Shown: positions 1 to 7,258, counted from the stretch's first letter. The stretch: 8,787 nucleotides of DNA from Acidaminococcaceae bacterium (GCA_003512125.1 DOSQ01000178.1:1-8787), one strand, 5' to 3'. Numbers and translations: made by a program. The notes: generated by a model not told the origin, from the sequence alone.

Positions 1-104
1 GAGCCTGTCACATCAAAGCCGCGTTTTACCAGCACATACGCTAACGCGCTCATCCCGGCTCCTCCGATACCGATAAAGTGGATATGTCTGTAATTGTCCA
101 ACAT
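1..104 (-). CDS. murC: MurC, UDP-N-acetylmuramate--L-alanine ligase (N-terminal fragment)
   Basis: Only the first 34 codons are inside the window; the gene continues past base 1. MurC is the cytoplasmic ATP-dependent ligase that adds L-alanine to UDP-MurNAc, the first step of stem-peptide synthesis. The visible N-terminus begins MLDNYRHIHFIGIGGAGMSA, and HFIGIGGAGMS is the conserved Rossmann-type UDP-binding loop of MurC. The ATG at 102-104 is chosen because a consensus GGAGG (113-117) sits 8 nt upstream and because the IGIGGAGMS motif lies at the usual distance from the start. It follows murG on the same strand after a 54-nt gap that contains a strong hairpin. Nothing can be said about its length or its catalytic domain. 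Confidence 0.93.
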   Translation of the reverse strand, partial: MLDNYRHIHFIGIGGAGMSALAYVLVKRGFDVTG

Positions 105-128
105 CTGCTTTACCTCCGCCTTCGTTTT

Positions 129-169
129 GGAAACCGCTGACAGAATTCTTTTTTGTAATCAGCGTTTCC
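129..169 (-). promoter_or_regulatory. Stem-loop spanning the murG stop codon, upstream of the murC RBS
   Basis: Bases 129-140 (GGAAACCGCTGA on the plus strand) pair with 159-169 (TCAGCGTTTCC). This gives 11 base pairs with one bulged C and an 18-nt loop. One arm contains the last murG codons and its TGA stop (159-161); the other ends 11 nt before the murC GGAGG. No U-run follows the stem on the minus strand, so it does not look like an intrinsic terminator. It could affect transcript stability, processing or murG-murC translational coupling; that role is inference. Confidence 0.5.
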
Positions 170-1271
170 TTGTATTTATCAAAGCAACTGCCTGTTTTGC
201 AATATCCATAGCGGCTTCAGGCCGGCCTGCCCTGCCAGCGGCAAGTTTCATCTGCCGCAATTCCCTTTCCTGATGCAAAAGCCGCTCCACCTTTTCCTGC
301 AGGATATCCCCATTCAGTTCCCTGTCCAGGACCACCTGTGCCGCGCCGGCCGCCTCTAACGCCCTGGCGTTGAATTCCTGGTGATTGGCCGTAGCGTAAG
401 GGAACGGGACCAGGATAGACGGGATACCCCGGGCAGTCAGTTCCGCCAGCCCGATAGCTCCGGCCCGGAACACTGCCAGATCGGCTGCAGCCAGTGCCAT
501 CGGCATATCATATAAATAGGCAGAAACGTGGATATTCGATTTGAATCCACCCGCTTCCTCAATCTGTTTCCTGTAGGCTTCGTAATTATTTTTCCCGGTA
601 GCATGCAGAACCTGTACATCGTCCCTGCCGGACAGTTCCTTTTCCAGCCGGAACGCAGCTTTGTTGATCGAAGCAGCGCCCAGGCTGCCGCCGGCAATCA
701 GGATGGTCTTTTTATTTACATCCAGTTGGAAAAAACGCAACGCTTCCCACCGTGTATGGCTTAAAATCTCCTCCCGGATCGGGTTTCCGGTAAAGACCTT
801 TCGTGCTTTTCCCTTAAAATACTTGTCCGCTTCTTTGTATCCAAGAAAAATCGTTTTCACAAAATGCGATAAAATTTTGTTAGTCACTCCCGGCAGGGCA
901 TTCTGTTCCTGCACACAGGCCGGAATCCCTTTCATAGCCGCCAGAAATACAATGGGGCCGCAAACATAGCCTCCGGTACCGATAACCAGGTCCGGTTTAT
1001 GCCTGTCCAAGAGTTTTTTTGCATCCCCAAGACCCGTGAACAACTTATAAATCGAACGGAACGTGTCCGTGCTCAGGCTCCGTTTAAATCCCTGCACATC
1101 AATAAAATCTATGGGATATCCGGCGCGGGGCACCAGATCTTTTTCCAGGCCGTGGGTCGTGCCGACAAAACGTATCTCTGCTTCCGGATACAGTTTTTTT
1201 ATGGTATCCGCAATGGTCAGCGCCGGGTAGATATGTCCACCGGTACCGCCGCCGGATACAATGATCTTCAT
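159..1271 (-). CDS. murG: MurG, undecaprenyl-PP-MurNAc-pentapeptide GlcNAc transferase
   Basis: MurG is the GT28-family glycosyltransferase on the inner face of the membrane that transfers GlcNAc from UDP-GlcNAc to lipid I, producing lipid II. The 370-residue product has the family length. Visible motifs are the first glycine loop GGGTGGH (residues 7-13), GTGGY (98-102), QEQNALPG (121-128, where many homologues have HEQN), GNPIREE (163-169), the third glycine loop GGSLGA (194-199), RAGAIGLAEL (269-278, including the UDP-ribose-binding Glu) and ANHQEFNAR (295-303). The ATG at 1271 is preferred over an in-frame start at 1301 because MKIIVSGGGTGG is the canonical N-terminus and GGAGA at 1282-1286 is properly spaced. 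The longer form would add ten residues and run through a hairpin. It sits between murD and murC; no ftsW separates it from murD. Confidence 0.97.
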   Translation of the reverse strand: MKIIVSGGGTGGHIYPALTIADTIKKLYPEAEIRFVGTTHGLEKDLVPRAGYPIDFIDVQGFKRSLSTDTFRSIYKLFTGLGDAKKLLDRHKPDLVIGTGGYVCGPIVFLAAMKGIPACVQEQNALPGVTNKILSHFVKTIFLGYKEADKYFKGKARKVFTGNPIREEILSHTRWEALRFFQLDVNKKTILIAGGSLGAASINKAAFRLEKELSGRDDVQVLHATGKNNYEAYRKQIEEAGGFKSNIHVSAYLYDMPMALAAADLAVFRAGAIGLAELTARGIPSILVPFPYATANHQEFNARALEAAGAAQVVLDRELNGDILQEKVERLLHQERELRQMKLAAGRAGRPEAAMDIAKQAVALINTRKR

Positions 1272-1292
1272 CTGATTATTGTCTCCATTCCG

Positions 1293-1309
1293 CTGCCGCA
1301 TGACGGCAG
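1293..1309 (-). promoter_or_regulatory. Short GC-rich hairpin between murD and murG
   Basis: CTGCCG (1293-1298) and CGGCAG (1304-1309) form a perfect 6-bp stem with a 5-nt loop inside the 51-nt murD-murG gap. It lies just upstream of the murG Shine-Dalgarno site (1282-1286). No U-run follows it, so termination is unlikely. It may modulate murG translation or protect a transcript end; neither is shown by the sequence. Confidence 0.4.
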
Positions 1310-1322
1310 TCTGTATTGCGTA

Positions 1323-2684
1323 TTATACTTTATCTTTCAGTTCGTGTACGAGCTTTTTAAAATAGCGTCCCCGTTCACCCATATCATGGAACATGTCAAA
1401 GGAAGAACAGGCCGGCGACAGCAACACCACCTGGGGCGCTTTGGCTTTGGCATACGCTGTATCAACCGCTTCTTTGAACGTATCCACCACAACAATATTT
1501 TCTACCCCGGCCGCAACTGCCGCCTGATAGAAACGTTCTTTGGCTTCGCCTAACAGGATCAGCATATCCGTCTTTTCCCGAATCAGGTCCATCATCGGTC
1601 CCAGCGGGGTCATTTTGTCATGCCCTCCAGCCAGAAGGACAATATGTCCGTTAGTGAACGCCTCCAATGCTTTGATCACGGAATCCGTATTGGTAGCTTT
1701 ACTATCGTTATAATACGGAACACCGTGAATCGTCGTTACATACTCTATTCTGTGTTCCACGCCCCTGAATTCCAGCAGCGTCTTACGCATAGTATCCGGG
1801 GTCACTCCTGCAAAAAAGCAGCAGGCAATGGCCGCCAGCACATTTTCTTCATTATGGGCCCCAAAAATCTGGAGCTCGTCCTTATGGCAGATTTCTTTTT
1901 CCTCGTTCTTCCACCTGATAAAGAAACTTCCGCCCTTCATGTATACGCCTTCCGGCAACACGGCCTTCCGGCTGAAATAGCACAATGTACCTTTGGAATA
2001 TTTCCCCCAGGTACGGACTTCCGGGTCATCATAGTTTAAAATCGTAATCTGTTTTGCGGTCTGGTTAGCAAAAATATTCCGTTTGCAACGGGCATATTCC
2101 TCCATAGTCTTATGCCGTTCCATGTGATCCGGAGTCAGGTTCAGGATAGCTGCTACATCCGGACGGAAATCTTTGATTCCTTCCAGCTGGTAACTGGAAA
2201 CTTCCGCGGCCACCCAGCTGTTCCGATCCAGTCCTTTTACTTCTCTGGACAAAGCCAGACCGATATTGCCGCCCACCGCCGTTTTTACAGGCAGGGTCTT
2301 CAGCATTTCACCTACAAGGGTCGTAGTCGTGGTTTTCCCGTTAGTTCCTGTAATCGCAACCATATGCCCGGCATAATTACGCCAGGCCGACTCGATTTCC
2401 GCGATCACCTCGACACCGTTTTCTCTTGCTTTCTGCAGAACAGGAAGATTGTACGGGACGGCCGGCGAAAGAACAACCTGCTGTACCTGTTGCAAAATTT
2501 CTTCGATATTTCCGCTGGCAAACCCGCCTCCATTTCGCTTCAGGCTCTCCGCCAGTCCGGGTTCCAGCTCTTTTGGCGTATCGTCATACAGGAAAACGGT
2601 CTTTCCCTGTTCCGCCAGTTCCATAGCCGCGCCTTTGCCGCTGATACCGGCGCCAAACACCATAACTTTTTCTATTCCGGACAT
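1323..2684 (-). CDS. murD: MurD, UDP-MurNAc-L-alanine--D-glutamate ligase
   Basis: MurD is the cytoplasmic ligase that adds D-glutamate to UDP-MurNAc-L-Ala using ATP. The 453-residue product is the usual length. It shows the N-terminal UDP-binding loop VFGAGISGKG (9-18), the P-loop GTNGKTT (113-119), the candidate carbamylated lysine in ARCKRNIF (Lys201), FRGVEHR (306-312), YNDSKATN (325-332), GGHDK (353-357) and the C-terminal SPACSSFD (423-430). The ATG at 2684 is chosen over an in-frame start at 2741, which would lie 56 nt inside mraY and add a 19-residue extension unlike the family. A purine-rich GGAAGGGTGG lies just upstream, within the end of mraY. Only one nucleotide separates the mraY stop from this start, which suggests translational coupling. 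Confidence 0.96.
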   Translation of the reverse strand: MSGIEKVMVFGAGISGKGAAMELAEQGKTVFLYDDTPKELEPGLAESLKRNGGGFASGNIEEILQQVQQVVLSPAVPYNLPVLQKARENGVEVIAEIESAWRNYAGHMVAITGTNGKTTTTTLVGEMLKTLPVKTAVGGNIGLALSREVKGLDRNSWVAAEVSSYQLEGIKDFRPDVAAILNLTPDHMERHKTMEEYARCKRNIFANQTAKQITILNYDDPEVRTWGKYSKGTLCYFSRKAVLPEGVYMKGGSFFIRWKNEEKEICHKDELQIFGAHNEENVLAAIACCFFAGVTPDTMRKTLLEFRGVEHRIEYVTTIHGVPYYNDSKATNTDSVIKALEAFTNGHIVLLAGGHDKMTPLGPMMDLIREKTDMLILLGEAKERFYQAAVAAGVENIVVVDTFKEAVDTAYAKAKAPQVVLLSPACSSFDMFHDMGERGRYFKKLVHELKDKV

Positions 2685-2685
2685 A

Positions 2686-3675
2686 TTACATGCCACCCTT
2701 CCCCAAAAGCCAAAGTCCCAGGCCAGCCAGGCAGAAAACACAACTTGCCAGGGTAAACACCGTTACAACCTTCGTCTCTTTCCAGCCACCCAGTTCAAAA
2801 TGGTGATGGATAGGCGTCATGCGAAAAATTCGCTTGCCGCCGGTGCGCTTGAAATATGCAACCTGCATAATGACAGACAATGCTTCCAAAACATACATCC
2901 CGCCTATAATCACCAGCAGGATTTCCGTATGGGTCAATAAAGCCAGCGATGCCACCGCTCCCCCTAAAGCCAGGGAGCCTGTATCGCCCATAAAGACTTT
3001 GGCCGGATGACGGTTCCACACCAGAAAGCCCAGACAGCTTCCCAGGACTGCCGCAGCAAACAGGCACAGATCCCCTTCGCCTGCGTGCCAGGCTATATAG
3101 GAATATGCAAGCATAACCGGTATGCTGACACTGGAAACCAGCCCGTCCAGCCCATCCGTCAGATTGACCGCATTGGTCGTTCCTACCAGAAGAAGCAGTA
3201 CAAGCACGTAATACAGCCAGCCCGTATGTATCGTAATTGCTGTTCCCGGGATCCACAAATCCGTCCCGGAGGCTCCTGCATGCTGTTCCACATAATATAT
3301 ATACGCCATGGCCAGCGCAATCTGCAGGGCCAGTTTCTGTTTCGCTGTCAGACCCAGATTCCGTTTCATCACGACTTTGATATAATCGTCAAGAAAACCG
3401 ATCAGCGCGTGTCCGAATGTCAGTACAAATGCAATAACAATCAACGGTGTAAAGCGGTTCCAGACTACCATCGCAATAAACAGACCGCACAGCATCATAA
3501 TACCGCCCATGGTAGGCGTACCGCTTTTTTTCATGTGACTGGCAGGGCCTACGTCACGGATACTCTGTCCAAACTTCAATTTATGAAGAACCGGTATCAG
3601 CACCGGTCCTAACGCTGCGCATACAACCAGGGCCGTTAAAAGCGCCCCCAGAACCTGCATGCCCGTAACATCCAT
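2686..3675 (-). CDS. mraY: MraY, phospho-MurNAc-pentapeptide transferase
   Basis: MraY is the polytopic inner-membrane enzyme that transfers phospho-MurNAc-pentapeptide from UDP to undecaprenyl phosphate, forming lipid I. The 329-residue sequence alternates long hydrophobic segments with short loops, as expected for about ten membrane spans. Family signatures are SGTPTMGG (51-58), the Mg-binding pair FLDDYIK (Asp96, Asp97), NLTDGLDGL (171-179), MGDTGS with Asp231 (229-234) and the HHH motif in MTPIHHHFE (His290-292). The start is the least certain part: the ATG at 3675 has only a weak Shine-Dalgarno, and a second ATG five codons later (3660) is possible. It follows murF after an 89-nt gap with a hairpin and nearly touches murD. 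Confidence 0.97.
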   Translation of the reverse strand: MDVTGMQVLGALLTALVVCAALGPVLIPVLHKLKFGQSIRDVGPASHMKKSGTPTMGGIMMLCGLFIAMVVWNRFTPLIVIAFVLTFGHALIGFLDDYIKVVMKRNLGLTAKQKLALQIALAMAYIYYVEQHAGASGTDLWIPGTAITIHTGWLYYVLVLLLLVGTTNAVNLTDGLDGLVSSVSIPVMLAYSYIAWHAGEGDLCLFAAAVLGSCLGFLVWNRHPAKVFMGDTGSLALGGAVASLALLTHTEILLVIIGGMYVLEALSVIMQVAYFKRTGGKRIFRMTPIHHHFELGGWKETKVVTVFTLASCVFCLAGLGLWLLGKGGM

Positions 3676-3692
3676 ATGTGCACCAGACTTTC

Positions 3693-3718
3693 CAAGGCAG
3701 AATTCAGAAAATGCCTTG
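3693..3718 (-). promoter_or_regulatory. Hairpin in the murF-mraY gap
   Basis: CAAGGCA (3693-3699) and TGCCTTG (3712-3718) form a perfect 7-bp stem around a 12-nt loop containing GAATTC. It lies 17 nt upstream of the mraY ATG, whose Shine-Dalgarno is poor. There is no downstream U-run, so it is not a convincing terminator. Control of mraY translation or mRNA processing is possible but is inference. Confidence 0.35.
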
Positions 3719-3764
3719 AAACGCCGGACATTTCCAGATAAACTGCCAATTTATATTATCTCTT

Positions 3765-5135
3765 CTATTTTTTAAAAACCAGGTCGATGATACCCGCTAC
3801 CTGCATGGAATGCGAACCTTTCAGCAGTACAATGTCTCCAGGCTGAAGGATTTCGGCCAGCTTGTCAGCCGCCCCCTGCCTGTCTGCAAAATGATATGCC
3901 GCGACACCTTCTTTGACCGCTTCGCGAATCGTTTCTTTTGTTTCATTTCCATAGCCTAACAGGATATCCGTCTTTGCCGCTGCAGCCATCCTGCCAACGC
4001 TCCTGTGGGCTTCCGCAGAAGTATCCCCCAGTTCCAGCATATCCGCCACCACCGCAAGGGCACGGCACGGTTGCTTCGCGCTCAGTTTCAGCCTTGCCAG
4101 CGTGGCAAAGGCAGCTTCCATAGAAGCCGGACTTGCATTATAGGCATCATTGATTACTGTATAACTGCCAAAGCGCAGCAGTTCCTGCCGGCTTCCCGTC
4201 AGTACTGTTCCCTGTAACGCAGTTTTTATATTATTTAATTGTACACCAAAATACCTCCCCACTGCAATAGCAGATAAGGCATTCATCACATTATGTTCCC
4301 CAATCTGCGGGATAAAAAATGCCGTTTTCCCCTCTTCTGTATTGCAGACAAAGCGACTCCCGTCAGCGGTAATCTCCACGTTTTCCGCCCTTACATCATC
4401 CGCTTCCGTAAACCCGAACCAGCTTACGCCTGTATGGAGTTTCTTTTCCATGGCACGTACCCTGGGAAGGTCCCCATTCAATACTGCGAATCCGTTTGCA
4501 GGCAGATCCTCCAGAATCTCACTTTTTGCTTTTGCAATGTTATCCAGACTTCCCAGTTCTCCCACATGAGTGGAACCCACGTTGGAAATCACAGCCACAT
4601 CAGGCCGGGCAATGGCGCACATGGCTTTTATCTGGCCCAGCCCGCGCATCCCCATTTCTACCACCGCAATTTCCGTATCTGGTTGAATGCTCAGCAATGT
4701 CCGGGGCAAACCGATTTCGTTGTTAAAATTAGCCTGCGTCTTGATTACACGGTACTGTGAAGAAAGCACAGCCGCCACCATATCCTTAGTAGATGTTTTG
4801 CCGTTGGAACCGGTAATGGCCACTACTTTTAACTGTGGAAACTTCATACGGTACGCATGGGCGATATCCTGATAACCTTTTAGTGTATCTTCCACGTACA
4901 CCACCGGAATTCCTTCCGGCACTTTCACATTCCGTGACGCCAGGATACCTGCCGCACCGTTTTCCACAGCCCTGGCCGCATAGGCGTGGCCGTCAAAGGT
5001 TTCTCCCTTCAGTGCAATAAACAATTCACCCTTCTGAATTGTCCGCGTATCTGTATTGATACCGGTAAAATCCGGATCTCCGGCAAAGTCGCACCGGCCT
5101 CCCGTTGCAGCCACAATTTCCCGTAACGTAATCAT
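3765..5135 (-). CDS. murF: MurF, UDP-MurNAc-tripeptide--D-Ala-D-Ala ligase
   Basis: MurF adds the D-alanyl-D-alanine dipeptide to UDP-MurNAc-tripeptide, completing the pentapeptide precursor in the cytoplasm. The 456-residue protein is full length. Motifs in order are ADSR-like NTDTRTI (27-33), FIALKGETFDGH (39-50), the P-loop GSNGKTST (109-116), QANFNNEIGLP (134-144), VVEMGMRGLGQI (158-169), the candidate carbamylated lysine in AKAKSEIL (Lys204), NDAYNASPASM (329-339) and LLKGSHSM (437-444). The QANFNNEIGLP and NDAYNASP motifs distinguish MurF from MurC, MurD and MurE. The ATG at 5133-5135 overlaps the murE TGA as ATGA, so the two are very likely translationally coupled. Nothing looks degraded. 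Confidence 0.97.
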   Translation of the reverse strand: MITLREIVAATGGRCDFAGDPDFTGINTDTRTIQKGELFIALKGETFDGHAYAARAVENGAAGILASRNVKVPEGIPVVYVEDTLKGYQDIAHAYRMKFPQLKVVAITGSNGKTSTKDMVAAVLSSQYRVIKTQANFNNEIGLPRTLLSIQPDTEIAVVEMGMRGLGQIKAMCAIARPDVAVISNVGSTHVGELGSLDNIAKAKSEILEDLPANGFAVLNGDLPRVRAMEKKLHTGVSWFGFTEADDVRAENVEITADGSRFVCNTEEGKTAFFIPQIGEHNVMNALSAIAVGRYFGVQLNNIKTALQGTVLTGSRQELLRFGSYTVINDAYNASPASMEAAFATLARLKLSAKQPCRALAVVADMLELGDTSAEAHRSVGRMAAAAKTDILLGYGNETKETIREAVKEGVAAYHFADRQGAADKLAEILQPGDIVLLKGSHSMQVAGIIDLVFKK

Positions 5136-6619
5136 ACTTTTTTCCCTTTCCAGTATTCTTCCACTACTTCCTTGTCGTCAAAATGGATCGTCCTGTCTTT
5201 CAGGATCTGGTAATTCTCATGTCCCTTGCCGGCAATCATGATTACATCCTTATCCCCTGCATGGGCCAGAGCATAATGAATGGCTTCTTTGCGGTCTGCG
5301 ATCCGAGTTACCGTTTTTCCTTCCGGTACCGGCTTCAACGCCACCTCAATCTGATCAATGATTTTTTCCGGATCCTCGCTGCGGGGATTATCTGAGGTTA
5401 CCACTACATCGTCTGCCAGTTGCAACGCAATGCCGCCCATAATAGGACGTTTCCTGTTATCCCGGTCGCCTCCGCAGCCGAATACCACCCACAGTCGGCC
5501 TTTGGTAATCAGCCGCGCCGTATTCAGTACATTTTCCAGCCCGTCCGGCGTATGGGCATAATCCACGATGACCGTGTACGGCTGGCCGGCCTCCACCAGC
5601 TGGAAACGACCCGGCACTCCGGCAAAACCGTTCAGTACTTTTTCGATCTCCTCTTTATCAATTTTTTCCGCCAGCAACGCTCCTACCGCGCACATAACGT
5701 TGTATACGTTAAACTTGCCGGTAATGTTAAGCCGCAGGTCCATATCTCCCGCCGGCGTATGGAGGCACAGATGCATGCCTTTGGCCCCCACTTCATAGGA
5801 AAGAGGATAAATGTCGTTCTCTTTCCCCATTCCATAGGTAAGATACGGAGCTTTCGTCCGCGCTGCAATGATTTTGCTGGCAGGTTCATCGGCATTGAAT
5901 ATTGCCGTCTTATTACCTTTATTGCCGTCAGTCAGATGCTCAAACAACAGGCTCTTGGCATCCCGGTAAGCTTCCATGGTCTTATGGAAATCCAGATGGT
6001 CTTCCGTGATATTGGTCAGCACAGCTGTATCGTATTCGATACCCGCCACCCGTTTCAGGGCCAGGGCATGAGAAGACACCTCCATCACCACATACTGACA
6101 GCCTGCTTCTTTCATGCGGTACAGAAACTTCTGCAGATCCACCACGTCCGGCGTCGTATTGTGGGATACTATACTTTCTTCACCGATCATTACATTGATA
6201 GTACCGATCATGCCGCATTGACAGCCCGCGCTTTTCAGCACCTGGCGGATAATGTTGGTACTGGTAGTCTTTCCGTTGGTCCCGGTCACGCCTATCATGC
6301 GCATGGTCTTGCCGGGATAATCGAAAAACCAGGGTGCAACGATTTCCATCGCCGCCCGCACATCCTGAACCTGCAGCAGCGTCAGTCCTTCCGGTACAAC
6401 AGCAGGAATATCTTCCACCAATGCAGCGGCCGCGCCGGCCTCCGCTGCTTTTGCCAAAAATGTATGCCCGTCCGCATGGACTCCTTTTAACGCGATAAAC
6501 AGGCTTCCCTGCTGCACCACGCGGGAGTCTGCCGTAATATCGGTTATAACTTTATCTATCCCGCCTGTCACATTAACTTCCGGCAGCAAAGCAACCAAAT
6601 GCTGCAATTGTTTCTGCAT
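5132..6619 (-). CDS. murE: MurE, UDP-MurNAc-tripeptide synthetase, meso-DAP type
   Basis: MurE adds the third stem-peptide residue to UDP-MurNAc-L-Ala-D-Glu. The DNPR motif (Asp410-Arg413, followed by SEDP) marks enzymes that use meso-diaminopimelate rather than L-lysine, so DAP-type peptidoglycan is predicted. Other motifs are TADSR (29-33), FIALKG (41-46), the P-loop GTNGKTT (113-119), TTPD (155-158), MEVSSHAL (179-186), NITEDHLDFH (203-212), the candidate carbamylated Lys222 in DAKSLLFE, DYAHTPDGL (353-361) and GKGHE (464-468). The ATG at 6619 gives 495 residues and lies 8 nt from a strong GGGGG (6628-6632); an in-frame TTG two codons upstream (6625) is less well placed. It overlaps murF by 4 nt and is separated from ftsL by a 184-nt gap where ftsI is often found. 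Confidence 0.97.
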   Translation of the reverse strand: MQKQLQHLVALLPEVNVTGGIDKVITDITADSRVVQQGSLFIALKGVHADGHTFLAKAAEAGAAAALVEDIPAVVPEGLTLLQVQDVRAAMEIVAPWFFDYPGKTMRMIGVTGTNGKTTSTNIIRQVLKSAGCQCGMIGTINVMIGEESIVSHNTTPDVVDLQKFLYRMKEAGCQYVVMEVSSHALALKRVAGIEYDTAVLTNITEDHLDFHKTMEAYRDAKSLLFEHLTDGNKGNKTAIFNADEPASKIIAARTKAPYLTYGMGKENDIYPLSYEVGAKGMHLCLHTPAGDMDLRLNITGKFNVYNVMCAVGALLAEKIDKEEIEKVLNGFAGVPGRFQLVEAGQPYTVIVDYAHTPDGLENVLNTARLITKGRLWVVFGCGGDRDNRKRPIMGGIALQLADDVVVTSDNPRSEDPEKIIDQIEVALKPVPEGKTVTRIADRKEAIHYALAHAGDKDVIMIAGKGHENYQILKDRTIHFDDKEVVEEYWKGKKV

Positions 6620-6691
6620 AATCAAATCCCCCTTTTCGGATTTTTGTTACCGGCTTTTGTTCCACCCGGCCCGAATTTATCGTCCTAAATT

Positions 6692-6720
6692 GAAAGGGCA
6701 GCCCGGACAGGCTGCCTCTC
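6692..6720 (-). terminator. Terminator-like hairpin between ftsL and murE
   Basis: GGCAGCC (6697-6703) and GGCTGCC (6710-6716) form a perfect 7-bp GC-rich stem with a 6-nt loop. Pairing extends by four more pairs (GAGA with UUUC in the minus-strand RNA, one of them G-U) if one C is bulged. The minus-strand RNA then reads AAUUU, so the U-tract is poor. It could be a weak intrinsic terminator or attenuator, or a processing site, dividing mraZ-rsmH-ftsL from murE onward. I found no convincing promoter between it and murE, so readthrough is likely. Confidence 0.45.
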
Positions 6721-6803
6721 AAAATTCATTTTTCTTTCTCACTCATAATTTTAAAAGGCTACGGTAAGCACAAGATCCGATCGTCTTTTTTCTTAACGAT
6801 AAC

Positions 6804-7187
6804 CTATTGATTAATAGCTTTTACATAAATGTTGCTGCGCGCAACTTTCATCCCTAACTGTTTTTCTGCAATCGACGTGATTCGTTCCGGCCCTTTCAGC
6901 TGGTCTACCTCGATTTTCAGTTCCGCATTCTTAGCTATCAGCTGGGACTCCTGATTCTGCAGACTGATCAGATGGTTCCCCGCTGAAACCAGGGCAGCAC
7001 TACGCATAACCGTGGCAAAATACATGGCTAACACTATACCTACCGTAACAAACAGACGGCGGCGGAACAATTTATAATTAGCCTTCCGGATACGCTGCCG
7101 ACGTTGCTTCTGTTCATCAAGCTCCCTTAACCGTTCCCGTTCCGATTGTGTCCACTGCTCTTCATTGTTGTATTTTCTTGCTAACAT
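6804..7187 (-). CDS. ftsL: FtsL-type divisome protein (single TM, coiled coil)
   Basis: This small bitopic membrane protein (127 residues) has the FtsL/DivIC architecture. A basic, charged cytoplasmic N-terminus (1-45, rich in Arg, Lys, Glu and Gln) is followed by one hydrophobic segment (about 46-69). After that come a heptad-like coiled coil (about 70-98) and the family end motif LKGPERITSIAEKQLGMK (97-114). FtsL pairs with a DivIC/FtsB partner and FtsQ/DivIB to scaffold and activate septal synthesis by FtsW-FtsI. Its position directly after rsmH is the classical ftsL place in dcw clusters, which is the main reason for choosing ftsL over divIC. The ATG at 7187 has only a weak Shine-Dalgarno (GCGGG), and no alternative start exists upstream before an in-frame stop. 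Its usual neighbour ftsI is not next to it. Confidence 0.88.
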   Translation of the reverse strand: MLARKYNNEEQWTQSERERLRELDEQKQRRQRIRKANYKLFRRRLFVTVGIVLAMYFATVMRSAALVSAGNHLISLQNQESQLIAKNAELKIEVDQLKGPERITSIAEKQLGMKVARSNIYVKAINQ

Positions 7188-7258
7188 GGTAAGCCCGCTT
7201 TCATTTTATGATTTAATTCACCAATGTGAAGATTATTTCTCTTTTGCAAACAGACGAT

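Noticed and set aside
1272..1301. In-frame extension of murG by 10 codons
   Set aside because: MKIIVSGGGTGG is the typical MurG start and GGAGA at 1282-1286 is correctly spaced for it; the extension would also cover that RBS and part of the hairpin.
2685..2741. In-frame extension of murD by 19 codons into mraY
   Set aside because: The extra residues do not resemble MurD, and the ATG at 2684 sits one nucleotide after the mraY stop with a purine-rich site upstream.
5420..6490. Long plus-strand open frame (356 codons) opposite murE
   Set aside because: It is antisense to a full-length, motif-complete murE, its translation is rich in His/Arg/Phe/Ile without recognisable domains, and it has no supporting context. 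It is a shadow of murE codon usage, as are the other plus-strand frames.
6685..6746. Two tiny overlapping minus-strand frames (6 and 14 codons) in the ftsL-murE gap
   Set aside because: They are joined by an ATGA but lack a convincing Shine-Dalgarno and show no similarity I recognise to FtsI or a known leader peptide; chance is sufficient.
6620..6803. Internal promoter for murE in the gap after ftsL
   Set aside because: GATAAA and TAAAAT sequences occur, but none has a credible -35 at 16-18 nt.
7217..7230. 5-bp inverted repeat (TTCAC/GTGAA) in the rsmH-ftsL gap
   Set aside because: Too short and AT-rich to claim structure or an operator from one copy.
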